Of a stretch of 53,370 nt of DNA, positions 32,073-39,514 are shown one piece after another. The notes under the pieces are model-generated. The model had not been told where the DNA came from. It ran no database searches and saw only the letters and a list, made by a program, of their open reading frames with translations. Position numbers and translations under genes: made by a program. Source of the DNA: Streptomyces griseicoloratus (lineage in GTDB: Bacteria; Actinomycetota; Actinomycetes; Streptomycetales; Streptomycetaceae); NCBI RefSeq assembly GCF_014534645.1, contig NZ_JACVQF010000176.1, positions 1 through 53,370 on the forward strand, written 5' to 3'. Positions within the stretch are counted from its first letter, which is position 1. Each line of letters starts with the position of its first letter.

Positions 32073-33017
32073 TCAGCGGAGCACCTGGGCCGCCTTTCGC
32101 AGAGCGTTCCGCCACATCTGCCGAACGTCTTCGAGCTCCTGCTTGTTGGCCCTGATGATCTCGTTCTGGTAGGTGGTCTCGACGGACTGCCAGACCGTCA
32201 CGTACTCCACCCGCTGCTTGCACTTCACATCGGCCACCGCAGTGGCGATCTCGCGAGCACGGGTCTTCGTCCGGGCGGCTGAGTCCCCCTCGCCTTTCGT
32301 CCACCAGGCCGGGTCACCGGCGGCAGCATGGGGATCGGCGTAGGTGTGGCCAGCCTTCTTCATACAGGCACTCCACTTGGCGTTCACGGCCTTGGCCCGG
32401 CGGTCCGCCTCCGTACGTTTCCAGCCTTGCTGCTGCGCCCGGTCGACGGCGGTCAATGCCTCTGCCCGGAGCAGGCCAAGCTGCTTCAGTGCCTCACCGC
32501 GGCAGCCGCCCGTGAGGCTCGTTCCGGTCGTCGCCCCGTCACGGCCGGTGTAGGCCTTGGTGACCGCATCCGTCATGAGAGCCTTGCGCTTCTTCTCCTG
32601 ACGCGCCTCCTCGGCCAGCTGCTCGGCGGTCACGCCGACTGGCGGAGCCAGGTGATAGCCGTACACGCGCACGGCTTCGGGGTCGGTGACCCCGTAGCGC
32701 CGCTCATTGGCCGAGCGCGCCACTCCGAGCCGCTTCAGACGAGCGGGCCAGCTATATCCCTTCGCCTTCATGCATGTCCCGGCCAGCTTGTCGATGGCCT
32801 GGTCGAGAACGGCTCGCTGCTCCGCGCTGACGCCATAGGAATCAAGAGGGAGGACCGGTACCGGAACACCGGCAACGACCTTCGTGGCCGGGGAGGAAGA
32901 GGTCGCGGGTTCGCTCCCCGTCCGGCCGCCCGCTTGACATGCCGACAGCACCACGATGGAAAGGGCCGCAACACCGACGGCCACTGAGCTCTTGCACATC
33001 AGGTCAGACGCTTTCAT
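32073..33017 (-). CDS. Predicted lipoprotein of unknown function (314 aa)
   Basis: The signal region (VAVGVAALSIVVLSAC) ends in the lipobox LSAC with Cys27 as the lipidation site. The mature protein is mostly helical and charged, with four paired cysteines in contexts GTCMKAKGYSW, TGGCRG, SACMKKAGHTYADP and DVKCKQRV. The two CMK-type motifs look like an internal duplication. I do not recognise the family. It lies 54 bases downstream of the I36 gene on the same strand, so the two form a small operon. Codon use is slightly less GC-biased than in neighbours. Confidence 0.75.
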   Translation of the reverse strand: MKASDLMCKSSVAVGVAALSIVVLSACQAGGRTGSEPATSSSPATKVVAGVPVPVLPLDSYGVSAEQRAVLDQAIDKLAGTCMKAKGYSWPARLKRLGVARSANERRYGVTDPEAVRVYGYHLAPPVGVTAEQLAEEARQEKKRKALMTDAVTKAYTGRDGATTGTSLTGGCRGEALKQLGLLRAEALTAVDRAQQQGWKRTEADRRAKAVNAKWSACMKKAGHTYADPHAAAGDPAWWTKGEGDSAARTKTRAREIATAVADVKCKQRVEYVTVWQSVETTYQNEIIRANKQELEDVRQMWRNALRKAAQVLR

Positions 33018-33071
33018 CGATGGAGAAGCCCCAAACGGGATGCGCCCCGGGAAAGGGGCGCATCGCCGCGT

Positions 33072-33476
33072 TCAGTTCGGGCAGGCGGAGTTCGAGCCGA
33101 AGCAGTGCGAGCTTGCCGTGTTCTCGTTGGGCACCTGATTGATGTGCTCGCCCGGAGGAATAGCGGTGAGCGCACCGGTGTAACCGGAGTACTGGTAGAA
33201 GTACACCAAGGTGTCGGGGTCCATGTTCTTCACCGAGGACATGGTGTTGTCGATGAGGGTGCTGGTGCCGTAGTAGGTGCTGCCGCTGTAGTTGGACTTG
33301 CTGTAGAGCGTGTCGTACAGGCCGCCGCTGTAGTTCGCGAGTCTGTACAGACACACCTCGCCGCCACCCGAGGACTCACACACACCGTTGTAGCTGCCGG
33401 CGGACGCGGTGCCGCTGAACCCCAAAAACAGCGCCGCGCTCGCCATGCCCACGAGCGCTTTCTTCCTGGCACTCAT
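33072..33476 (-). CDS. Secreted peptidase inhibitor family I36 / crystallin-like protein
   Basis: This 134-residue protein has a signal peptide ending in GTASA. It then has the Cys-bearing, Tyr/Gly-rich pattern of the I36 (SMPI-like, betagamma-crystallin) fold: CESSGGGEVCLYRLANYSGGLYD, NTMSSVKNMD and YFYQYSGYTGALTAIPPGEHI. Four cysteines probably make two disulfides. SMPI from Streptomyces inhibits metalloproteases; whether this copy does is inference. It is first in a two-gene unit with the lipoprotein. The minus-strand upstream region has no obvious promoter match. Confidence 0.8.
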   Translation of the reverse strand: MSARKKALVGMASAALFLGFSGTASAGSYNGVCESSGGGEVCLYRLANYSGGLYDTLYSKSNYSGSTYYGTSTLIDNTMSSVKNMDPDTLVYFYQYSGYTGALTAIPPGEHINQVPNENTASSHCFGSNSACPN

Positions 33477-33715
33477 CCAGTCACCAATCCTTTACTCGGA
33501 CCCGCTGGAGTCGGCAGGGCGCTGGAATGAGCGCACGACGATCCCCGACCCCATGGGGTGAACTTGGTTCGACCCATGCGCCGGAGTGATCTTAGAAGGT
33601 CATACGACTACCGAATCGATCACTTTCGGTCATTCTCAAGCAGCATCTAGGCACCCTCCGAACGTGAGGGGGCACCCCGGCCCTGGACCGCGACGCCCCC
33701 TCGGAGTGCTCGCCA

Positions 33716-36052
33716 CTAACTCGGGTCGGTCTCGATCACACCGACGCGGTCCGCCGCCGTCTTGCCGAGCAGCGCCTTGCGCATGGCGCCGATGACGTCC
33801 TCGGGCGTCACGGGGGTCTTCTTGCCGTTGCCCCGGGTGATCAGCACGCCGTCGTAGGCGCCGCCGTACAACTCCTTCAGCGCGGCCTTGTCGTAGGACT
33901 CGACCAGCTTGTTGCCGACCGGCTTGACGGCGAGGAACCTCCACAGGGAGTTCTGGGGGCTGAACTTGACCTCCACCCCGCCCGCCTTGACCGTGACAAT
34001 GCCCGACATCGCCGGCTCGGCGAACTCCTTCATCATCCGGTCGACCTCGGCCTTGGAGACCGTGGGCTGCTTGGTGGTCGTCGGGACGCTCACCGAGGTG
34101 GAGGCGCCGGTCTCCACCTGGGTGCGGTACGCCTCCTTCACCGCCTCGGTGGACCGGGCGACGTCGATGCCCTTGCCGGCCTTGCCGTACACGGGGACGG
34201 CCTTGCCGGACTCGAACTTGATCGTGCCCTCGGTGGCCGAGCCGGCGCCGCCGGCCGCGTCCTCCAGGGCGGCGTGCAGCTTCTCCTCGTCGACGGGCAT
34301 GACCGGGTCGACGACCCGGTGGTTGCCGAAGAGCGAGCCGATCACGGAGACCGGGTTGTAGTCGCTCTGGGCCGCCGCGCCGACCGTGGCCTGCGCGTCG
34401 AACTGCAGTCCCGCCTGGTCCGGCTTCAGCGAGACGGTCTCGCCGTCCACCGTGAGCTTCAGCGGCTTGTTCACCCGGCCGGCGAGGGCGTCGTCCAGCT
34501 TCTCGACGGCGTCGTCACGGGTGCCGCCGCCGATGTCGACGCCGAGCACGGTGGTGCCCTTGGGCACGTCGGAGTGGTTCATCAGCAGCCCGGCGCCATA
34601 GGCGACACCGGCGATGGCGATCACGCCGCCGCCGAGCAGCACGAGCTTGTTCCGCCCCTTCTTCTTCGGCGGCTTGGCGGAGCTCGCCGGGGGCGGCGAG
34701 GCCGGCTCGGGCCGCTTCGGGGGCGTGTGCGGCCGCGGCCCGTCGGCGGGCGCACCGCCCTGGAAGGGCACGTTCCGGTCGCTCGGTACGACGGGGATGC
34801 CGCTGGTGAGGGTGTTCCCGGAGACGTTGTCCGCCCGGCCGTGGCCGAGGCCGCCGCCCGGCGGCTGGGGGATCGGCCGCTGCGGGGTGAGGATCGCCGT
34901 GTCGTCGCTCAGTCCGCCGCCGGGACCGAGACGGGCGGCGTCGGCACCGGCACCGGCGCCGGCGCCGGGAGCCGTGCCCGGGCCGGCCGGCGAACCGGGG
35001 CCGGCCATGGTCCGGGGCCCGCCCGGGCCGCCGGGACCGGCCGGGCCGCCGGGACCGCGCTGCCCCTTGGGGCCGCCGGGGCCCTGCGACATCCCGGGCA
35101 GGCCGGGTACGTCGGGTACGGCCGGCGCGCCCGTGCCGCGGGGCCGTCCGCCGGCGGGCCGCGGGATCGACGGGCCGTCACCGGTGACCGGACCGCTGGT
35201 CGGGCCCGTGGGTCCCTGACCGTTCTGCCCGGCGGGGGCGTTGCGGTCGCCGCGTCCGGCCTCGGAGAAGTAGGCAAGGTCGTCGCGCCGCGGCTGGTCA
35301 CCGGCGTCGGTCCCCGGGCGGGTTCCGTTGCCCAGCGGGCCCGACGACAGGGCCTCGGTCACGTCGAAGGAGCCGGTGCCGCCGCCGTGCCCCGGCGCCA
35401 CCGGGCCGCCGGTCGCGCCGGGGAGACCGGCGCCGCCCGCGGCACCGGAGCGGGAACCGCCCGGCACGTTCATGGAGCCGACCACGCCGCCGGGGCGTCC
35501 GCCACCGCCGCCCGGCCGCGCACCGGCGCCGGGCGCCTGCGCTCCCGGGCCCGAAGCGCCGGCACCGGCGCCCGGGTCGGCCGGACCGCCACCGGGCACA
35601 CCGGAACCACCGGCCGGACCGGGGCCCTTGGCGGGGCCGCCGCCCTGACCGCCCTTGCCGGCCGAGGACTTGCGGGGCGCGAACCAGTCGCTGGTCGGCT
35701 TCTCCTCGACGGGCTGGGGGTGCTCGGCGGGAGACTCGGCGGCGCCCGGGGCCAGGTCGGCACTCGGAGCGGGCGCCTCGGCCGGCTCCGGCTCGCCCTC
35801 GCCGCCGTCGGTCTCCCCGACGGGCTTGCGCACGACGACCGGCGGAATCGGCCTCGATCCGGGGATGTTGATCCGGATCCGGGTCGTCAGCGTCGTCTCG
35901 GTCTTGCGTTCATCCGGCCGCGAGGCCGAACGGCCCGCGTCCGTACCGTCGCCGGAAGCCGTCGGGGTCCCGTACGGCGGCGTGCCGGAGGGGTATGCGG
36001 CTCCGCCGCGCCCATGGGGCCCGGAGGACGGACTGTCAGTTTCACGACTCAA
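33716..36052 (-). CDS. Large membrane protein with peptidoglycan-binding (PG_binding_4-like) repeats
   Basis: This 778-residue protein starts at TTG 36052, chosen because GGGAGAA lies 6 bases upstream; an ATG at 36088 lacks a site. The first 470 residues are a highly disordered Gly/Pro/Ala tract. One membrane helix (KLVLLGGGVIAIAGVAYGAGLLM) follows, preceded by KPPKKKGRNK. The outer 270 residues carry GVDIGGGTRDDAVEKLDDAL and KLTVDGETVSLKPDQAGLQFD, the pattern of the PG_binding_4 domain that accompanies VanW or L,D-transpeptidase proteins. Neither the transpeptidase Cys motif nor a VanW domain is visible. A cell-wall-linked role is inferred. Confidence 0.75.
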   Translation of the reverse strand: MSRETDSPSSGPHGRGGAAYPSGTPPYGTPTASGDGTDAGRSASRPDERKTETTLTTRIRINIPGSRPIPPVVVRKPVGETDGGEGEPEPAEAPAPSADLAPGAAESPAEHPQPVEEKPTSDWFAPRKSSAGKGGQGGGPAKGPGPAGGSGVPGGGPADPGAGAGASGPGAQAPGAGARPGGGGGRPGGVVGSMNVPGGSRSGAAGGAGLPGATGGPVAPGHGGGTGSFDVTEALSSGPLGNGTRPGTDAGDQPRRDDLAYFSEAGRGDRNAPAGQNGQGPTGPTSGPVTGDGPSIPRPAGGRPRGTGAPAVPDVPGLPGMSQGPGGPKGQRGPGGPAGPGGPGGPRTMAGPGSPAGPGTAPGAGAGAGADAARLGPGGGLSDDTAILTPQRPIPQPPGGGLGHGRADNVSGNTLTSGIPVVPSDRNVPFQGGAPADGPRPHTPPKRPEPASPPPASSAKPPKKKGRNKLVLLGGGVIAIAGVAYGAGLLMNHSDVPKGTTVLGVDIGGGTRDDAVEKLDDALAGRVNKPLKLTVDGETVSLKPDQAGLQFDAQATVGAAAQSDYNPVSVIGSLFGNHRVVDPVMPVDEEKLHAALEDAAGGAGSATEGTIKFESGKAVPVYGKAGKGIDVARSTEAVKEAYRTQVETGASTSVSVPTTTKQPTVSKAEVDRMMKEFAEPAMSGIVTVKAGGVEVKFSPQNSLWRFLAVKPVGNKLVESYDKAALKELYGGAYDGVLITRGNGKKTPVTPEDVIGAMRKALLGKTAADRVGVIETDPS

Positions 36053-36214
36053 GGCAGGTTCTCCCGGTTGGCTCCGCCGCCCGGTCACGTCACGATTTCA
36101 AGCGGGCGGCTCGGCGGCGCGCACCACCATACTGGCCGCTTCTCGCCTCCATCCCATGACCGCTGAGGAAACCCACACCGGACTCGCACGCCCACGGCAC
36201 GGCGAAGTGGTACG

Positions 36215-36643
36215 TCACTTGCCAAGTCGGACGGGGTCGTCGTCCGGTTGCCGCACCGGCGTGAGGGTGGCGCACATCACAGCGACGGCGATGCCACCGA
36301 GCAGGAAGAGATAGGAGCCGCTGCCCGCGGCGAAGACGAAGTCGCCCTCCGGGCGGCTGGTGGTCAGCAGCACCACGGCCAGCGCCCAGCCGGCGGCGGG
36401 CGCGACGGACCCGCCCCGGCGCCCCACGGCACGGCCCGCGCCGACGCAGAGGCCGGCCTCGGCGGCCAGGGCCAGCAGCAGGCCGCCGGGGAACCACGCG
36501 GGCTGCACCAGCGCCCCGGCCGCGCCGATCACGGCACCCAGGACGAAGAGGCCGACGTAGAGGACAGCCCGGCCGAAGGAAGGCGGACGCAGCGGCTGGG
36601 CGAGCATCGAGCCACTCCGCGCAGGCGCGGTCCGGTCGCTCAC
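36215..36643 (-). CDS. DUF6113-like membrane protein
   Basis: This 142-residue protein has about four membrane helices ([70 protein letters not shown]). The GTG start at 36643 overlaps the mshB stop as GTGA. It occupies the position of Rv1171 next to mshB in mycobacteria. Function is unknown; the conserved coupling suggests a role linked to mycothiol. Confidence 0.75.
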   Translation of the reverse strand: MSDRTAPARSGSMLAQPLRPPSFGRAVLYVGLFVLGAVIGAAGALVQPAWFPGGLLLALAAEAGLCVGAGRAVGRRGGSVAPAAGWALAVVLLTTSRPEGDFVFAAGSGSYLFLLGGIAVAVMCATLTPVRQPDDDPVRLGK

Positions 36644-37509
36644 GACGCCTCTCCGATCCCGGCGAACAGGTCGCTCTCGCGCCCGCCTTCGAACCCTCGC
36701 TCACCGCGCACCAGTTCGTAGTACTCGGTGGTGAAGACCGGCTGCGCCAGGTCGTTCGAGAGCGCGAAGTACGGTTCGGCGACGGTGATCTGCGTGGCGT
36801 GCGCGCGCATCGCGGCGGCCTTGGCGTCGGCGTGCGCCGTGCCGTCGCCGCGGATCTCGGCGGTGATCCGCTCGCCGTCCACGACACCGGGGACGTCCTC
36901 GATGCCGGCCGCCTTGGCGAAGGGGAGGCCGGGCAGGTCCTCGTCGAGGCGGGCGAAGGCCTCCTCGGCGACAGAGCGCGGGACGCGGTTCCAGTAGACC
37001 TTGGCGATCGGGCACCCGGCCTCGGCGGCCAGCTCGGCGGCCCGCATGGCGATGCGGTGCGCCTGGATGTGGTCGGGGTGGCCGTATCCGCCGTCGGGGT
37101 CGTAGGTGACGAGGACCTGCGGACGCACCTCGCGGATCACCTCGACGAGGAGGGCGGCGGCCCGGTCGACGTCCGCCTGCCAGAGGCAGCCGGGGTCGTC
37201 GTTGTCGGGCAGGCCCATCATCCCCGAGTCGCAGAACCGGCCCGCTCCGCCGAGCAGCCGGAAGTCCTCGACGCCGAGCGAGCGCATGGCGGCGGTCAGC
37301 TCACGGAGCCGGTGCTCGCCCAGTGCGGCTCCGGTCAGGTGTGCGAGGCCGGGCGGGATGACCTCGCCCCGCTCGCCGAGGGTGCAGGTCACCAGCGTCA
37401 CGTGGGCGCCCTCGGCCGCGTACCTGGCCATCGTGACGCCGTTGTTGATCGACTCGTCGTCCGGGTGCGCGTGCACCAGCAGCAGACGCCGGGCGGGCAG
37501 TTCCGTCAT
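36640..37509 (-). CDS. mshB: GlcNAc-inositol deacetylase of mycothiol synthesis (MshB)
   Basis: This 289-residue PIG-L/LmbE-family zinc deacetylase has [16 protein letters not shown] (AHPDD, zinc and catalytic base), then [20 protein letters not shown] with the third zinc ligand in HPDH. It deacetylates GlcNAc-myo-inositol, the second committed step toward mycothiol. The ATG at 37509 is preferred: TAGGGT (37517-37522) lies 7 bases upstream, as for a leaderless mRNA. The DUF6113 gene is translationally coupled behind it. Confidence 0.93.
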   Translation of the reverse strand: MTELPARRLLLVHAHPDDESINNGVTMARYAAEGAHVTLVTCTLGERGEVIPPGLAHLTGAALGEHRLRELTAAMRSLGVEDFRLLGGAGRFCDSGMMGLPDNDDPGCLWQADVDRAAALLVEVIREVRPQVLVTYDPDGGYGHPDHIQAHRIAMRAAELAAEAGCPIAKVYWNRVPRSVAEEAFARLDEDLPGLPFAKAAGIEDVPGVVDGERITAEIRGDGTAHADAKAAAMRAHATQITVAEPYFALSNDLAQPVFTTEYYELVRGERGFEGGRESDLFAGIGEAS

Positions 37510-37516
37510 GGGCTCC

Positions 37517-37522
37517 ACCCTA
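37517..37522 (-). promoter_or_regulatory. mshB: -10 box TAGGGT for leaderless mshB
   Basis: TAGGGT plus 7 bases (GGAGCCC) precedes the ATG. GGAG here could also act as a ribosome site, so a very short leader is possible. Confidence 0.45.
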
Positions 37523-37622
37523 CGAGGCGTTTTCCGGTTTCCCCTCACCTGGCGTGGCCACCGACCGTACCGTGAGCTGTGACGACTCCGATACGGACAG
37601 TGGCAGTGACCGGAGGGTGCGG

Positions 37623-38498
37623 ATGTCGGTGAACGGCGAGGCGGTACGCCCCGAGGCCGAGGCGGACGAGCCCGGCTGGACGGTGGACCCGGACGACGAG
37701 TGGGGCGTCGCCGTGATCACCACCGTCGGGCGGCAGCTCAGGCTGCGGCGCGAGGCGGCGGGGATGCGGGCGGCCGAGTTCGGGGCGGCGGTGGGGTACG
37801 GGGAGGACCTCGTCTACAAGATCGAGGGCGGGAAGCGGATTCCCCGGCCCGAGTACCTGGAGAAGGCGGACGAGGTACTGGGGGCGGGCGGGCTGCTCGC
37901 GGCGATGCGGGAAGACGTGGCGAAGGTCCGGTACCCGAAGAAGGTGCGGGACCTGGCCCACCTGGAGGCGCGGGCGGTTGAGCTTCAGTTGTACGACCCG
38001 CTAAACGTCCACGGGCTGCTGCAGACTCCGGAGTATGCGCGTGCGCTGCTGCTCATGCGCCGCCCCGCGTACACGAGCGACGAGGTCGACCGTTTCATCG
38101 CCGCACGCGTGGCCCGCAAGGCCGTCTTCGAGCGGGAACCGGCCCCTGAAGTCAGCTTCGTCCTGGAGGAGTGGACACTACGACGCCCCCTTGGCGGCAA
38201 GGCGGTGCTGCGTCAGCAGCTTGAGCATCTGCGCGAGGTGTCGCAGTTGCGCAACGTCGAACTCCAGGTGATGCCCATGGATCGCGAGGAGCACGCGGGA
38301 CTGGCCGGCGGCATCGAGGTGCTGAAGTTCGACGACGGCTCGGCAGTGGGACGTTCGCCTGCGGTCGGCAACGGCCGCCCCCTCTCGGAACCGAAGCAGC
38401 TCCGTATCCTTGAGCTGCGGTATGGCATCATCCGCGCTCAGGCTCTCACGCCACGGGAGTCCGGGATCTTCATCGAGCGACTGCTGGGGGAAACGTGA
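37623..38498 (+). CDS. XRE-family helix-turn-helix regulator with DUF5753 domain
   Basis: This 291-residue protein has an N-terminal HTH (residues about 33-80: [40 protein letters not shown]). A DUF5753 domain follows ([30 protein letters not shown] ... [22 protein letters not shown]). This is the WhiJ-like type abundant in Streptomyces, usually next to DUF397 genes. The ATG at 37623 follows GGAGGGTGCGG. Its TGA overlaps the GTG of the DUF397 gene. Such pairs tune development or antibiotic production in known cases; the target here is unknown. Confidence 0.9.
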   Translation: MSVNGEAVRPEAEADEPGWTVDPDDEWGVAVITTVGRQLRLRREAAGMRAAEFGAAVGYGEDLVYKIEGGKRIPRPEYLEKADEVLGAGGLLAAMREDVAKVRYPKKVRDLAHLEARAVELQLYDPLNVHGLLQTPEYARALLLMRRPAYTSDEVDRFIAARVARKAVFEREPAPEVSFVLEEWTLRRPLGGKAVLRQQLEHLREVSQLRNVELQVMPMDREEHAGLAGGIEVLKFDDGSAVGRSPAVGNGRPLSEPKQLRILELRYGIIRAQALTPRESGIFIERLLGET

Positions 38499-38704
38499 AC
38501 CGCAACATCTCATCCGGTGACGCCTCCGGACTGGCTTGGTTCAAGAGCAGTTACAGCAGCAGCAGCGAGGGCGACTCCTGCGTCGAGATCGCGACCGCGC
38601 CCGACACGGTGCACGTCCGCGACTCCAAGCACTCCGACGCCGGCCCCCGGCTCGCCCTCACCCCGGGCGCCTGGGCCGACTTCGTGGCCGGCATACGCAA
38701 CTGA
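38495..38704 (+). CDS. DUF397 protein (69 aa)
   Basis: The signature of DUF397 is complete: AWFKSSYSSSSEGDSCVEIA, VHVRDSKHSDAGPRLALTPGAWADFVAGI. It starts at GTG inside the TGA of the XRE gene (GTGA), so it is translationally coupled. DUF397 proteins are thought to counteract or modulate the partner XRE protein, in an arrangement that looks like toxin-antitoxin pairs. A 13-bp terminator follows 40 bases after the stop. Confidence 0.9.
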   Translation: MNRNISSGDASGLAWFKSSYSSSSEGDSCVEIATAPDTVHVRDSKHSDAGPRLALTPGAWADFVAGIRN

Positions 38705-38743
38705 CCGTCGGGTCAGCCGGCCCCACCGGGGCGTACCGCTGAA

Positions 38744-38776
38744 ACCGTGAACACTTTCGGCAGAAGTGTTCACGGT
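38744..38776 (+). terminator. Terminator of the XRE/DUF397 operon
   Basis: The 13-bp perfect stem ACCGTGAACACTT/AAGTGTTCACGGT (38744-38756 with 38764-38776) has a 7-base loop. It is less GC-rich than most hairpins here. Confidence 0.8.
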
Positions 38777-39130
38777 CTTCGCAGAGGGCCCCACCCCCGC
38801 CCACCGCAAGCCGCTGAACCCACCCGGCGTGCTGGCGAGGCGCGAGCGCGTATCCGTCACGCCGGGTCACCGGACGGCCGGCCGAAGGGAATACAGGGCT
38901 GGGCCACCCGCTTCCCGGGCCGCTCGCTCGCTTCTGACCCGTGCTGGAACGGCCCGAGTCAAGGGGCGGCCGCAGGCCGATCGGCGCAGCCGACGCGGAG
39001 CGACAGCAGAGCGCCCTTTACTCGGGTCGTGGAAGCACGACACTGGCAAAGAAGCGGGCGGCCTCGACGTCCACTGGGAAGCCGGGGGTTGGCGAGCCGA
39101 CCATTCAGCCCGGCGCCGACACCGGCGCCG
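38777..39130. other. 354-base region, possible remnant, no gene called
   Basis: Open frames cross it on the plus strand, but they have poor codon bias and no ribosome site. Composition is mixed and unlike either neighbour. Together with the small membrane gene that follows it could be the trace of a decayed integrative element. I saw no integrase, att repeat or tRNA. Confidence 0.35.
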
Positions 39131-39325
39131 TCAGAAGTTGATGCTGCCGATCATGCCTGCGATGTTCGTCGTCAGTTCGCTGATCGTGGGCGCGATGGTC
39201 GAGGAGGCGAGGTAGAAGCCGAGCAGCATGCAGACGACGGCATGCCCCGCCTTCAGTCCTGACTTCTTGATCAGCAAGAAGACGATGATCGCCAGCAGCA
39301 CCACCGCCGAAATCGAGAGTGCCAC
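39131..39325 (-). CDS. Small membrane protein (64 aa)
   Basis: GTG at 39325 has an excellent ribosome site (GGAGGTGA, 6 bases). The peptide has one membrane segment at residues 4-20 (ISAVVLLAIIVFLLI) and another at about 28-47 (HAVVCMLLGFYLASSTIAPTI), separated by a basic KKSGLKAGH turn. Similar small proteins occur in Streptomyces integrative plasmids and chromosomes; function is unknown. An inverted repeat CACTA-TGCGC-TAGTG at 39425-39439 lies upstream and could be its operator. Confidence 0.75.
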   Translation of the reverse strand: MALSISAVVLLAIIVFLLIKKSGLKAGHAVVCMLLGFYLASSTIAPTISELTTNIAGMIGSINF

Positions 39326-39424
39326 GGCGGCTCACCTCCAAAGGAACCCAGGGACATGGGGGGTCGGACGCAGTCGGAACCATGGGGGCAGATAAATCCA
39401 CACAGCGGGCACCTGGTTGATACC

Positions 39425-39439
39425 CACTATGCGCTAGTG
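39425..39439. promoter_or_regulatory. Inverted repeat CACTA(N5)TAGTG, operator candidate
   Basis: Perfect 5-base arms lie in an AT-rich patch between the divergent small membrane gene and the S9 peptidase gene. The position fits an operator for either. Confidence 0.35.
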
Positions 39440-39502
39440 ATCATAACTATCCGTACGCGCGCATCGATCGGCGCACAGCCGCACAAGGGGGCGCATGGCC
39501 AA

Positions 39503-39508
39503 TATGGT
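39503..39508 (+). promoter_or_regulatory. -10 box TATGGT for a leaderless S9 peptidase transcript
   Basis: TATGGT plus 6 bases precedes ATG at 39515. No ribosome binding site is present. Confidence 0.55.
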
Positions 39509-39514
39509 CAGGGC

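Noticed and set aside
32073-33476. The I36/lipoprotein pair as a toxin-antitoxin or anti-phage system
   Set aside because: Both products are exported, neither resembles a toxin, nuclease or defence protein, and no defence gene is nearby.
38766-39215. 149-codon plus-strand frame after the XRE/DUF397 operon
   Set aside because: It starts inside the terminator hairpin, has poor codon bias and runs antisense into the small membrane gene, which has an excellent ribosome site.
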